From contig CM069449.1 of NCBI GenBank assembly GCA_035610835.1, forward strand, positions 59,758,183 to 59,822,182: a DNA stretch of 64,000 nucleotides, given 5' to 3'. The stretch comes from Ophiura sarsii. Taxonomy: Eukaryota > Echinodermata > Ophiuroidea > Amphilepidida > Ophiuridae. Below are positions 47,078 to 57,757 of the stretch, piece after piece. Under the pieces are notes generated by a model. It saw only the letters and a program-made list of their open reading frames with translations, was not told the origin of the DNA and ran no database searches. Each line of letters starts with the position of its first letter. The stretch's first letter is position 1. Both the position numbers and the translations under genes were made by a program.

Positions 47078-47993
47078 GTGCGGTTCAGATATGTGGATGA
47101 CACGTTTGTAGTTTGGAGACATGGACAAGATGAATTGGTCAAATTCCTAGATCACCTAAACGCTCAGCAGCCGTGCATACAATTTACCATGGAATTGGAA
47201 GAAAATGGGTACATTCTTTTTCTAGATGTCAAAGTACAGCGAATTGAATCTGGTTTGAGCTTCTCGATCTACAGAAAACCCACACACACTGATCAGTATC
47301 TCCATTTTACATCCAATCATCACCTATCGGCAAAAAAATAGCGTCGCCAACACGTTGGTATACAGAGCTCTGAATCTATGCGACAATGAACATCGCAATA
47401 ATGAGTTAAAACACATTGAAAAAGCATTGAATATGAATGGCTATCCCTCGAAACTCGACGTACACAAAGCTATTAGAAGACAAAGTGCTAATGTAAGCCA
47501 GGAAAAGATAGTGGAAGATGACTACAAAGGTATCACGTTCATGCCATTTGTCAAAGGTGTCTCAGACCAAATTTGCCGATTCTTAAATCGTGCCGGTGTT
47601 AAAACTTACTTCACCAAATCGACCAAACTCAGAGATATTGTCAGCAAACCTAAAGATCCTATGCCCAAGGGTCGTTCACCTTGCGTGTATAGCATACCAT
47701 GTAGTTGTGGTGAACAATATATTGGTCAAACCAAAAGGCCTTTAAAGGTCAGATTGTCTGAACACAAAAGAGCTACATTACAAGGCAAGAAAGATAGCTC
47801 GGCACTAGCTGAACATGCGTGTGAAGAAGGTCATGAACCACTCTGGAACCAATCCAAAAGCATTGCACAGGTTTCCAATCTTAGTATGCGGCTTGTTCGT
47901 GAAGCTCTAGAGATCAGAATCAATGAATCATCTACAATCAATAGAAATGACGGCAAAGATATCAGCCGCATGTGGCGCTCTCTATTTCCTACA
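47078..47993 (+). pseudogene. Penelope-like protein remnant: RT motif C, thumb, GIY-YIG nuclease (frameshifted)
   Basis: Starts at FRYVDDTFVVWRHG, where YVDD is the reverse-transcriptase catalytic pair. Next come NGYILFLDVKVQR and RKPTHTDQYLHF (thumb). A homopolymer of seven A (six in the 18-kb copy) then shifts the frame at about 47333-47339 and creates a stop. Coding sense resumes in the next frame with the linker and the GIY-YIG nuclease (CVYSIPCSCGEQYIGQTKR, SALAEHACEEGHEP). Close to the C-terminus, a 278-bp MITE interrupts the frame at 47993. The two sequences are over 95 percent alike at the protein level, apart from the small indels, so both derive from a recently active family. Not functional as it stands. 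Confidence 0.85.
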
Positions 47994-48000
47994 GTATCAA

Positions 48001-48278
48001 CAGACGACGGTGGCTACGAACGGCCGTTAATTTTGAATTTCCGTTGGTTTCAATGTAACAATGGATTTTGATTATATGACCCCATAAAATTCATCATAGG
48101 TTAGAAGAAAAATGTTCCAATCCAAAACCGTTCGGGATGGCTAATCATCCCAATTGTAAATGCTATTTTTTAAATTTAAACCGTTGTTAAGCGGTCGTCC
48201 CATTCACTTGATCAGGTAACCTCGTTCGCATATTTTAACCTGAATACTCGTGAATACGCCTATGTCCAGCGTCGTCTG
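48001..48278. mobile_element. 278-bp hAT-like MITE inserted in the Penelope-like frame
   Basis: The ends are CAGACGACGGTGG and CCAGCGTCGTCTG. A perfect 8-bp duplication AGTATCAA (47993-48000, 48279-48286) flanks it. The 18-kb Penelope-like copy has no insertion at the same position and shows the empty site (apart from a small nearby insertion). Confidence 0.9.
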
Positions 48279-48569
48279 AGTATCAATCAATCCCGCCAAT
48301 CGATAACAGTCTTGTAATTTTTTCAGCCAGGTCCGCAATGAATCATTATATACCCTGCTCAAGTTCGTTACAGCGTCAAACGATCTTTAGAGATCAGTGA
48401 CCGCACTACTGTGCATTAGACTTTTGTAGTCTGTCGTAGACAAGGGCAGTCTCTACGTTATTTTCATTGGTCAAGGGGCAGTCCTTTGGAGGTTCTATTA
48501 GAACCAAATTTATATATAGTAGGCCAGTGGCAACCTGCGTTTTCAGTGGAAGCGGCAATCCATCTGAAC

Positions 48570-48585
48570 GGCTCTTTTCAGAGCC
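48570..48585 (+). promoter_or_regulatory. histone-mRNA-type 3' stem-loop, right arm, unit 1
   Basis: GAAC-GGCTCTTTTCAGAGCC-ACCA, with a purine-rich CAAGTAGGAAAGG about 15 bases further on. It is in the sense orientation of the retroelement, so transcripts reaching the 3' arm would carry it. Confidence 0.75.
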
Positions 48586-48651
48586 ACCAATTCTTGCACA
48601 AGTAGGAAAGGGCAACCTACGTGTTTAGTGGAAGCGGCAATCCATCTGAAC

Positions 48652-48667
48652 GACTCTTTTCAGAGCC
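48652..48667 (+). promoter_or_regulatory. histone-type stem-loop, right arm, unit 2 (one mismatch)
   Basis: GACTCTTTTCAGAGCC followed by ATCA. The second stem pair is now A-C, so this copy has begun to decay, while the other three in the arms are intact. Confidence 0.65.
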
Positions 48668-48754
48668 ATCAATTCTTTCACAAGTAGGAAAGGGCACCTA
48701 CTCTCAAATCATCGGGCAAGGGGCAGCCCAAATGATGATAACAAAAGAAGTGGC

Positions 48755-50756
48755 AATCTCTATGTTTTGTTTAATATTATAATAATTTGGTCCTGAAGAA
48801 GTCAGAGCTAATCCTGACGAAAGCTTGACAGATTAAAACTCGTCCGACGGCGAACCCGTTAAACTTTTAACTTATATGATTAAAATCCATGGCTAAATGA
48901 TCAGACAATAGCTCTTTCAAAATAAGTTGCAGGTTTTCTTGGACACCCTGTATAATTAAATGGGGCGATATCTCCCACCACACTGCTGTAAATATTTTTG
49001 TGACACCCTGTATTATAATACATGGACCTTGACCATGAATGTGCGGGATCATACGTACTTGTTATAATCAGTTTATTTTTCTATCATACTGCCGCCATTT
49101 TAGGCCATCCAGTCAACAAGTTATTACGTATTTCATGAAAGTGTTGCGGTAGTTTTACCACTGCCTTGGCAGGGAGGACTAAAGTGACGTGTAACACAAT
49201 TTCAGTCTGGCTTTCTGACGAATGTGATCTTTGTGAGTTTGTGATTTTTTGAACAAAGTCGCTGGACTGGAACCGCCCCTTATCATACGCCATTTATATA
49301 CATTGGATATCAAGTTGGTAAGTTAAATTTCATATTTAACATTCGTCCACAATGTTCATCATTTTAGTATACGAAGCGTGCGTGAAAGGCCAGGCCTACT
49401 TATTCCAGGTACTTATGGCGATTTTAAACGAAGTGAACAAAATAAATTAACATTTCTCGTACCTACATGTCTTGTACAAGGTGTCTCACAAGATTGGATA
49501 CCTTTTTAAAACTTTATATCTTTGGTAAAATATTTCGCAATATAATACTGAGAACATAATTATTTGAAGAAAAAAAAGACTTTTAGAAGTATTTTGGTAC
49601 CAAAATTCAGAATACAGAAAGTTATTCGAACTGTAAAAATGCACTTTCATATAAACGCAAGTAAAGAGCGTGTCAAAAAAGCTTTGAATCCAAGCTTTCG
49701 TTATCAGATAATAGCAGCTCTAATGGCTTTGGTCACTTTTCATGTGCAGAGAACTCATTCAGTGAGTAATTGAACATGAATCGATAAAATCAATAATAAT
49801 CTAAGTCTTAGTAATTAGTTCAATTTAAGCAGAAAAAAACACGTTTCCATCCATATTATCCATGACAAACCACAGAGTAAATATTTGATTAATATATATG
49901 TTTTTCAAACAATACATTGAAGTGTCCTATAAGTTATTATTGGAATCTCAAAAGCACTTTTTTCCATTAAAATCCAATTCCTGTTCTAAAGTGGTCAAAG
50001 TGTAATTCGGAGACTCTTGTTACTGAATTGATCATCTGTAGAGTAACGGGGTGCAATTCAACGGGATAAAGTGTGTTTGATAGAAGACTTATATAAAGGG
50101 CTTACTATAACCAGGGACAATCCAATGAAGGAAGAAACTAATGTACTGTTAAAGGTAGATCTTCCGATTTTCAACTTGAAGTTTTCTATTCTACATGAAA
50201 GGTCATCCTTGAAAACGTCGTGTTCCAAAATTTGAGATGCATAGCTATTATGGTTCTTATTTTAGACGCACAAGATGCTGTGAACTGTACCCATTGAGTA
50301 GTACACAAACTATATCGGTGGTAACCACCATTCGCGGTAATTTAATGCTATTTCGTCGATTTCTCTGTCACTAATACCGAATTAGGCCGTCAAATTTCAG
50401 TTTGATGATGAGAAAAATACGAGCTTTCATATGATATGAAAATCTCCGTATGTTTGAAATAATTCTGTGTTACGAAAATGTGATCGGGTCATCTACCTTT
50501 AAATCAATTGTTCGGGATACCATGGGCATTCCAAAAATATATACTTTCAAATGATTTGAACAGTCAGTTTTGAAATAATTACATTTGTTTCGATTTGGAT
50601 CGTGATTATTGTGGAGATATATACTTAAGTCCATAAAAGAGAATATTTATTTCAAGAAATCAATAATTGCCACATCATTGTAATTTGCCAAAAAAAAAAT
50701 CCTCTTTTGGTTTTGAATACTTCCACAAATAAGACTTTTATACTTCAACGTTTATA
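48755..50756. other. intergenic DNA with repeat fragments
   Basis: No gene recognised. 48783-48840 carries a hammerhead-like sequence word (see findings). GACACCCTGTAT words at about 48942 and 49002 look like remnants of TA-flanked element ends. 49745-50060 resembles 19950-20270. Confidence 0.45.
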
Positions 50757-51433
50757 CGAGGGCATTCAATAAATACCTGCAACCATTGAAAATCTCTGAA
50801 ACGTGACACGTGTCAGTAAAATAAACTTATGATACTTAAACTATAAGTCTTACTCTTTTCTCACAGAAAATCTAGAACACGTAGGTCATTTATATCATTA
50901 CATTTCAGAACCGTGAATACTGTGATCTCAGGGCACTGGTTAGGGAATTAAATGTGACAATGGCGGGAAATTTGAAAGATAAGTTTATGACATGCATTAA
51001 GTGCAACATTGGAAACTACATCATGTGTTATTCAAATGGCCACTGCTTTATCAATTTTGGTGCTATTGTGACAGATGAGGTGTCAAAATGAGGTGTCCGT
51101 TTTTCCCCATATTTCGAATTTATTAAGGGTCTTAGGAATTAAACACAGGGTGTCTTGAAAAAGTGGTTACTATATTTTTGTGCAGTGTTTATATGCGTTA
51201 ACAGTGTTAATATTGGCGCTTGATTTATAATGCTGATTCTTGCCAATTTTCAGTGCCCAGAGACCATGATGTTTATAGTACTGGAATTACATGATAAAAA
51301 TGACCCACATGTTTGAATTTTTCCGTGAGAAAGGGGTAAGGCTTACAGTTTAAGTATCACAAGTTTATTTTATTGACACATGTCACGGTTCAGAGATTTT
51401 CAATGGTTGCAGGTATTTATTGAATGCCCCTCG
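50757..51433. mobile_element. mariner-like MITE with long TIRs, copy B
   Basis: Same ends and arms as 45374-45862, TA on both sides, 677 bp. It differs mainly by about 187 bp (roughly 51003-51190) in the middle, absent from copy A. The shorter copy is probably a deletion derivative. No transposase frame. Confidence 0.9.
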
Positions 51434-51504
51434 TAGCATGTGTGTTAAGCTTCCAAAACTGTAAACGCTTATTTCTCGAAACTAGTTTTATTAGTCTTTA
51501 AATA

Positions 51505-52178
51505 CACTGAGCCAAAAAAAGAAACTTAATGACTCAGACAACGTCTTGCATCACAGGTCAAAGCAAATAATTTCAGCAACATAAAGTTAAAAACATTTCA
51601 TTGAGTCAAAACAAACTCATATCCAAACAAACAATGAAGTCATTAATAACGGGTATGTCCACCTCCAGATTGCAGGCAAGCTGTGCATCTCCTTCTCATG
51701 CTTCCAATCAAGTTCCTGATGGTAGCCTGGGGAACATGGTAGCCTGTGGAACATTGTTCCATTCTTCCTGTAGTGCTGCAATAAGTGTTTGTCTATTGAC
51801 AGGTGGATTGTCTCTTCTTGATACACGTCGTCCAAGCTCACCTTAGAGATGTTCGATTGGGGAGAGGTCTGGCGAGCTGGAGGTGGACATACCCGTTATT
51901 AATTAATTCATTGTTTGCTTGGATATGAGTTTGTTTTGACTCTATGAAATGTTTTTAACTTTATGTTGTTGACATTGTTTGCTGTGTCCTGTGATGCAAG
52001 ACGTTGTCTGAGTCAGTGCAGATTTCTCGTGTGTCATTGAAGCAAACAATTGACTTATTGACTGCCATTTGAAGCAATACATTGCAGTAATATTGTATCC
52101 AAATTTGGTACATTTTCATGCACAGAATTTTATTTGGTGATCTGTTAAAATTGTATAAGTTTCTTTTTTTGCTCAGTG
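51505..52178. mobile_element. decayed Tc1-like transposon with TA flanks and an inverted inner arm
   Basis: The ends are CACTGAGCCAAAAAAAGAAA and, on the other strand, CACTGAGCAAAAAAAGAAAC. TA at 51503-51504 and 52179-52180. Inside, about 140 bp at 51527-51668 is nearly the inverse of 51880-52022. So the element has been rearranged into a fold-back around the transposase remnant. Confidence 0.85.
51643..51880 (-). pseudogene. Tc1/mariner transposase C-terminal remnant
   Basis: Minus-strand reading gives SPDLSPIEHL, then after a stop GELGRRVSRR-NPPVN, LIAALQEEWNNVPQ, and a tail with QLACNLEVDIPV. SPDLSPIEH is the block holding the last catalytic acid of Tc1 transposases (the D/E after the PDLxPIE motif). 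The rest is the usual C-terminal helix and GGHT-like end. Several stops show it is dead. Confidence 0.8.
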
Positions 52179-52180
52179 TA

Positions 52181-53333
52181 TCTTCCACTGCAGTCTTCAA
52201 TTCGCACTCTTGTTACTGAATTAATCATATCTCTATAGAGTATGGGGTTAAATGTAATGGGATGATTTGTGGTTGATAGAGGACTAATAATAGGGATTAT
52301 ATATAATATATATATTATTATTATAACAGGGTATATTCTTGATAATATAGCATTGGTTATATATTTTTAATTATTATTCGTCCTTTAATTTACACGTCCC
52401 GTTTAAGCTGAATAAAGTGGTGGAGCGAGAGAAGGAAAGAGGTAGTGAAGAGAGACAATTTTTCCACGATGATTCTTTAAAAGGTCAGATTGGAATAAAA
52501 TCCTTACTCATGTTAATTTGAAAATTATTAATGTTGTGCACAAAATGTAATAAGTGAAAGCTTTTTGACAAATCAACATGGAATGTAGGGAACATGTAGC
52601 ACGTGATTACAGCGACGCATACCACGAGTCCTGCAAGTAGAACAATTAAATGGTATTATGAGTTATGCTTATTATCCGTGGTATTTTGGTACCGAGCGGA
52701 TCTAAAAGTCAATAATATAATTGAAATGAGCCGTCCTGAACTCCACAAAATGTCATTCATTTTGTTGGTTTATTGATTAAAGCCACCGCCAGTTAAAGAA
52801 TCTCGTCACTTTTGCTTTCAGATCACAAATTATGGGTGATCTTCAAGAAAATTTCTTTCTTTAATCGTCTGGATCGATAACAAATAATACATTACAGCAA
52901 GGCCTAATGCTGAAAACATACTAAGGTCGCTTTGCGATTTAATCGCTCCTATGACGAGTTTTACGTCATATAAAAACCCCGATACATCGATCAAGAGATC
53001 GCTTGACTGGAAACTTACGACCAGTCGCGGCCAGTTGACTTCATTTCAACTCGAAAGATCGGTCGCTCATGACGTAATGAACACCATACTTTTTCAAGCA
53101 ATGGGGGGAGGTTATTTTGCTTCGAAATTAGCATAACCAATAAGCAGTAATTATCCAGGTTTTATGTCGTCTGCGTGACCAAGAATACCTGCGACTACCG
53201 GCGATTTAGTAGCTCGATGCGACCTTTGGTCGCACCGAGATACTTTTGAGCTAGCGAGTACTACGCAACCTGTGGCGACCAGCGACCGGCTAGTATGATT
53301 CGAGCATAACACATTATATGCTCAATGAGTGTA
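52181..53333. other. intergenic DNA, no gene recognised
   Basis: 52205-52330 resembles 50010-50110 (ACTCTTGTTACTGAATT, then a GGGGT-AA-T-AA-GGGAT block) and is a dispersed repeat. 52925-53290 is richer in CG (GTCGC, CGACC words) than its surroundings but has no supported exon. The frame at 52951-53136 has no motif. Confidence 0.4.
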
Positions 53334-55953
53334 TATGGTTAACTCTCATGAAAACAGTGCAAAATGAACTTTTTGATGTCTTTGGTCCATTTCTGTGTTA
53401 TGCAATGTTTTCTTGCTTGAAAAACTTCTTTTCTAGATAGATATTGATGTTTTCTACTTGGATCTATATACTTTGATATACTTCTGAACGTGTTTTCACT
53501 CAAAAAAATGCCCTCATATACCCCAAATTAGCGAAATTTCCATGTCCGCAGCATAAATGTATATTTTGCCTTTATTAATTACAATACAAATAGGGCACCA
53601 TTTTCTACAAGATATGTCATAATTTGTAGGGAACATATAGCGATATTCCATGGATAGAAAAAAAATGCACATCTTTTACGATGTTTACCTGTTTCAGTTT
53701 CATATATGTTGTCCGAGATGTTGATGTTTATTACGTTACCTGCGACATATTGAGGATCAACATTGTTCAAAATTAACATTTAAACATTTAAATGTACATA
53801 TTCTGAATCTAAAAGAACATGGGTGTTGGAAAATAATATTATCAAAAATCTATAGCAGCATGTCTGACCTTGAGAAGAAATCAAAATGCTGCAAAGCATG
53901 CGACCTTGTTAAGGATGTTTATTACGTTGTTGAGATTTCTCCCGAACTATGTATCAAAACACACTTTTTGGTTAAAAACCAATTTGATACATATACATAG
54001 ACTATGTGGTTACTTGGAACACTCGCTAGCTCTTTCCAGATCGTCTACATGGTACTTTGAGTACGAAAAACGTTTACTACGTTATCGTTTATTACGTTGT
54101 CGAATAAATCGACAGAGAGACAGCTGCTCTCTACGACTGTATTAAACAAAGATACGTGGCAGGCCCTTTTCGCAGGCATGCATGGGGGATACTCGATGAA
54201 AGTACAATGCAAAAAAACCACGACGAATGGTAAGAATTCCTCATTTTTTCTTGTAAGTAATATGAACATTAAGCTGAATGACAGTTGAAGTCATTATAGA
54301 TCTCTTAAGCACATTGAAAATGGACCTATGATATCAGAATGAGGTTAATAATGTGAAGAAATGCAGTAGGTATCGTTAACATCTTCATTGATTGCTTTGT
54401 ATATACGTTATAAGCCAGCATTAGGCACTGTTGCAGTTGCCAATAACGTAATAAACGGGATAACGTAACCAACCTCATTGTCTAGTCTCATGTCAATGTT
54501 GGCGTCAATTCAGTAACTTTCATGATTGATGTACTTGAGTATCATACATTGTATCCAATGTTATAATTGTAATATGTGGACTATTCTATGTGAGGACTGA
54601 AACCACCTTATAATGGACAACGTAATAAACTTTCCATCATTTGATAAATATAATTGCACCCTGTTCATAGTGATTCAACATTTATTATGTGTTTATGAAT
54701 GTTAACTTAGTGTACATACATATTGTCTCACATTCTGACACAATCTCATTTGTTTGCATGCTTCAATGATGCATAGTTCTATGGCTATTGGATAACGTAA
54801 TAAACCAATTCGTATAATTGTGTGAATAAATACGGTATACCTAGCTGAAACAGCTGCAATATATGTCATTAACTTTGTTTTGTTTTTGTTATCTTTATTA
54901 TACAGAAATATATGCCACACAGTGCAAAAAACCAATGGCGATACCGGCAGAACCAAATGCAACAGTGGAGACGAAAAGGTCATCATAGTACAATCTTATT
55001 AACAATTCTACTACCATCATTTTAAATAAAACAAATCAATATCTTACTAATTTTAAGAGATAAAAGGCTATTCAATATTTAGTGCTATTAAAATTTACAT
55101 AAAGGTAATAATGTCATGGCCTAACAACATATCTGTAAAGTGCCATGTTACATCTGTCGATTTAGTGACCATGTTTATTACGTTATTCACCATATTTACC
55201 CTACATCAAAAGAGCAAGTCGACAATATATAGAACTGTCTTTTAGTGGACTTTAGGCAACCTAACTTTTACTAAAATACCATTTGCAAGATATGTCTGTG
55301 TACAAAATAAACTGACTTGGTCGATGTTGAATATATTTGTTTACATGTGTTTGTATATGTTTATTACGTTACCCACCCCATAAAGTCCGAATACCAATGC
55401 CAGCGCTTTTGGTAAAGCATAATATTTATTGTTTCTGAGCTAACTTTTAAAAACACATTATAACGCTTGGAAAAAGATACGATTAAAGATATATTTTATA
55501 CTTTGCACAAAGATATTCATTTTGGAAAACCGTGCATTTTTTTACTTTTAAAGCTGAGGTTCAAACAGTGATGTGAAGACCAAAAACAATTCATAATACT
55601 TGCAATTTACAAAATTACATTGCATTTTGTTCGCTGTATTTGGTAGAAGTATGCTTTCGTAACTATAATTTTGTGTTTTTGGCATCACAGTTTGTAAACT
55701 CGTTCTGATTTAGAGCTGATAGGAAGTATGTAACGTAATAAACATGGAGCAAAAGCTGCAAACAAGTGATATTATAATATAAATTCAACGTTATATTGTA
55801 CAAAAATGCAATGAGTGTTGTTCACAAAATTTTAAATCTAGTATCCAGTACATGTCTACTATTAAAAAATAGTGTAATAAATAAAATTGGAGACAATTTT
55901 TTTCTTCAACTTCTGAAATCTCATTTGCACTATTTTCATGAGAGTTGACCATA
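53334..55953. mobile_element. 2.6-kb non-autonomous TIR element carrying a repeated 12-mer
   Basis: The left end reads TATGGTTAACTCTCATGAAA. The right end, on the opposite strand, reads TATGGTCAACTCTCATGAAA. Similarity continues for about 35 bp, and TA flanks both ends. The interior has no transposase. It carries nine exact copies of GTTTATTACGTT or its complement and one near copy (listed separately). Confidence 0.75.
53726..55743. repeat. dispersed 12-mer cluster GTTTATTACGTT / AACGTAATAAAC
   Basis: Exact copies at 53726, 53917, 54087, 55173 and 55359 (GTTTATTACGTT) and at 54445, 54619, 54794 and 55732 (AACGTAATAAAC). A one-mismatch copy GTTTACTACGTT is at 54072. Flanks beyond the 12-mer are unrelated, and spacing ranges from 15 to about 370 bp. 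It is not a tandem repeat. Confidence 0.9.
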
Positions 55954-56177
55954 TAGTTTGATTGGTTCCAAATTGGCGAAGCTTCATTACATCAGCGAAT
56001 GAATATAGAAGGACTCGGGCGCGCTTAAAAAACAACAATCGCACTGTGTGTCATGCGTGACGCGTTGGGTAAAAAACACGTTCGTACGACCATAATCGCG
56101 CGCGTACACCTGCATTACTTCTTCACGCGGAGAGATACAAACCGGTATTTCTCGCCAGTTTGGAACTGATTAAACTA
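55954..56177. mobile_element. TAGTTYAATCAGTTCC-type MITE, copy 2
   Basis: The ends are TAGTTTGATTGGTTCCAAAT and, on the other strand, TAGTTTAATCAGTTCCAAAC. Same family as 28273-28491 (shared AATTGGCGA, GAATGAAT, CATGCGTGAC). It abuts the right end of the preceding element, sharing the TA. Confidence 0.75.
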
Positions 56178-57757
56178 CATGTATAGGCTGTAGCAATACA
56201 GCGTGTCATGATTGACAACCTATATGTCCAGATTGCACATACGTCATTGATTTTTATTTATTTTTAAATCTAAACATTCTTATGAACAAATATAAAAATG
56301 CGTTATAGAGATGATTTTGGTGCAATTTCGGCATTTTTACCAAAAACTGATTTTAGAACGTTGCCCGAAAATTGTTGAGCCAAAAAAGTTTTGTTTTCTT
56401 TTTTACAAATCAGAGTTTTTAGTAAAATTCGATACCAAAAGTGGATTATCTGACCCTTATTTCCTTTCCAAAAAATGTATACTTTAATGTAAATCACATT
56501 AATAGTTCAAAAGTGACAATCAAATTACCTATATTCTTATCGTTACCCCACCCCACCTTAATTTAAGCTAATTTAGAATGACGGATATATTTAGCTACAG
56601 CGCTTGATTGGACTATAACCTGGTAAACAAATCACATCAGATATGAGAAAATATTTATTTTGATACACTGCAGCTGCATAAAGCAAAAACTAATATTTAT
56701 GTGCATATGCTTAGTTATTTCTATGAATATATTGGTTCTATTGTTCTATATATTACATATTGTAAATATTGTTGTAATTCAGCATTTTGCTGCGATAATG
56801 ATATGTTTATTAAACCTTGAATTGATATTTAATTCACAAGAAAAAACCTTAAAAAGTCATCACAATTGTTAAAATATTAAAATAAATGTTGCTAACATTT
56901 TTAAAACAGTGAACAGAAGGTCAACCTACCTTGACCTTGATCACAGCAGCGGTGAAGTCAAATCAATGTTCATGACCATGCTCTTAATCCCTTCATCAAT
57001 AGATGGTAATTGGGTAGTTTTATTTTATTTATTTATTTATTCGGAAAACACTTTCAAAGCGGCGGCACCCACCGGAAGGTGGTGCATCCAAAAGAATACA
57101 AGAACAAGCGTGTGTCCATACGGACCGACCGTGTAAACAAACAAACAAACAAACAAACAAATACCCCAACAAACAAACAAGAGCAAAATACACAAATAAT
57201 ACTAGTAAATACAAGGTAAAATAAGATAAGACAAAAGAGAGAAAATTAGCAACAAAATAGAATAGACACTTAAAAGTGGATCAATACTAACAGCCATGGT
57301 GTAGAGTATAAGAGTATAATAGTGAAGGTTCATTTTTCAACATTTAAAATACACAATTTTGAGCTCAGTAGTTTAACCTTTATACTGTACAAATTATGAA
57401 CATTGTTTTGTTGTATTTTAAATTGTAAAATAATGAATATTGGTGTACGAACCTAGTAGATTTTTGTTACTGATAGTATACTGATTAGTTAATGTGGGAA
57501 CCGGTGGATCATATAAATCCAACCATGTGATTTCACTTCTTCCATTCGCGATATTGCTCGTAGATTGGTTTTCTTATAATAAAGCTACAACTAAAATAAT
57601 GAAACAAATTACGGTTTTACTAAGTTTACACTTGGCTTATCAATATGCAGGAAAGTGATGCGTTTGGGACGTTTTTAACCGGTGGAAACATCCCCGATCA
57701 ACATTACACTCGTTGCCGATGCGTTGCCGCTACCAGTTAATCAATACATTGCTTATA
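56178..57757. other. AT-rich intergenic DNA with an AAAC microsatellite
   Basis: No gene recognised. (CAAA)n occupies 57135-57165. A short frame over 56909-57219 is driven by that repeat. Confidence 0.45.

Larger units (their letters stand above)
46728..47083. repeat. left inverted terminal arm of Penelope-like copy 2
   Basis: Contains two tandem units of about 80 bp, each with GGTGGCTCTGAAAAGAGCCG (complement of a histone-type stem-loop; 46816-46831 and 46898-46913). ACTATATATAAATTTGG, TTGACCAATGGAAATAA and GACTACAAAAGTCTAATGCA follow. It is the complement of 48396-48754 and of the solo module at 15587-15721. Confidence 0.9.
46728..48754 (+). mobile_element. Penelope-like retroelement, copy 2, with inverted terminal arms
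   Basis: About 2-kb insertion. A left arm (46728-47083) is the near-exact inverse of the right arm (about 48396-48754). Between them lies a 5'-truncated reading region that starts abruptly at the RT catalytic motif. Inverted terminal sequence upstream of a truncated body is a known arrangement for Penelope elements. The arms contain TATATATA, CCAAT and two histone-type stem-loops. A hAT-like MITE is inserted near the end of the coding part. The element is defective: it has no N-terminal RT, a frameshift and the insertion. Confidence 0.85.
48396..48754. repeat. right inverted terminal arm of Penelope-like copy 2
   Basis: Complement of the left arm. In plus-strand order: TGCATTAGACTTTTGTAGTC, CATTGGTCAAGGGGCAG, AATTTATATATAGTAGG, then two units of GTGGAAGCGGCAATCCATCT followed by the stem-loop. 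It ends at about ATGATGATAACAAAAGAAGT. Confidence 0.9.

Noticed and set aside
46728..48754. A real histone gene in the stem-loop region
   Set aside because: No histone coding sequence lies upstream of any of the four stem-loops. The surrounding sequence belongs to the retroelement arms.
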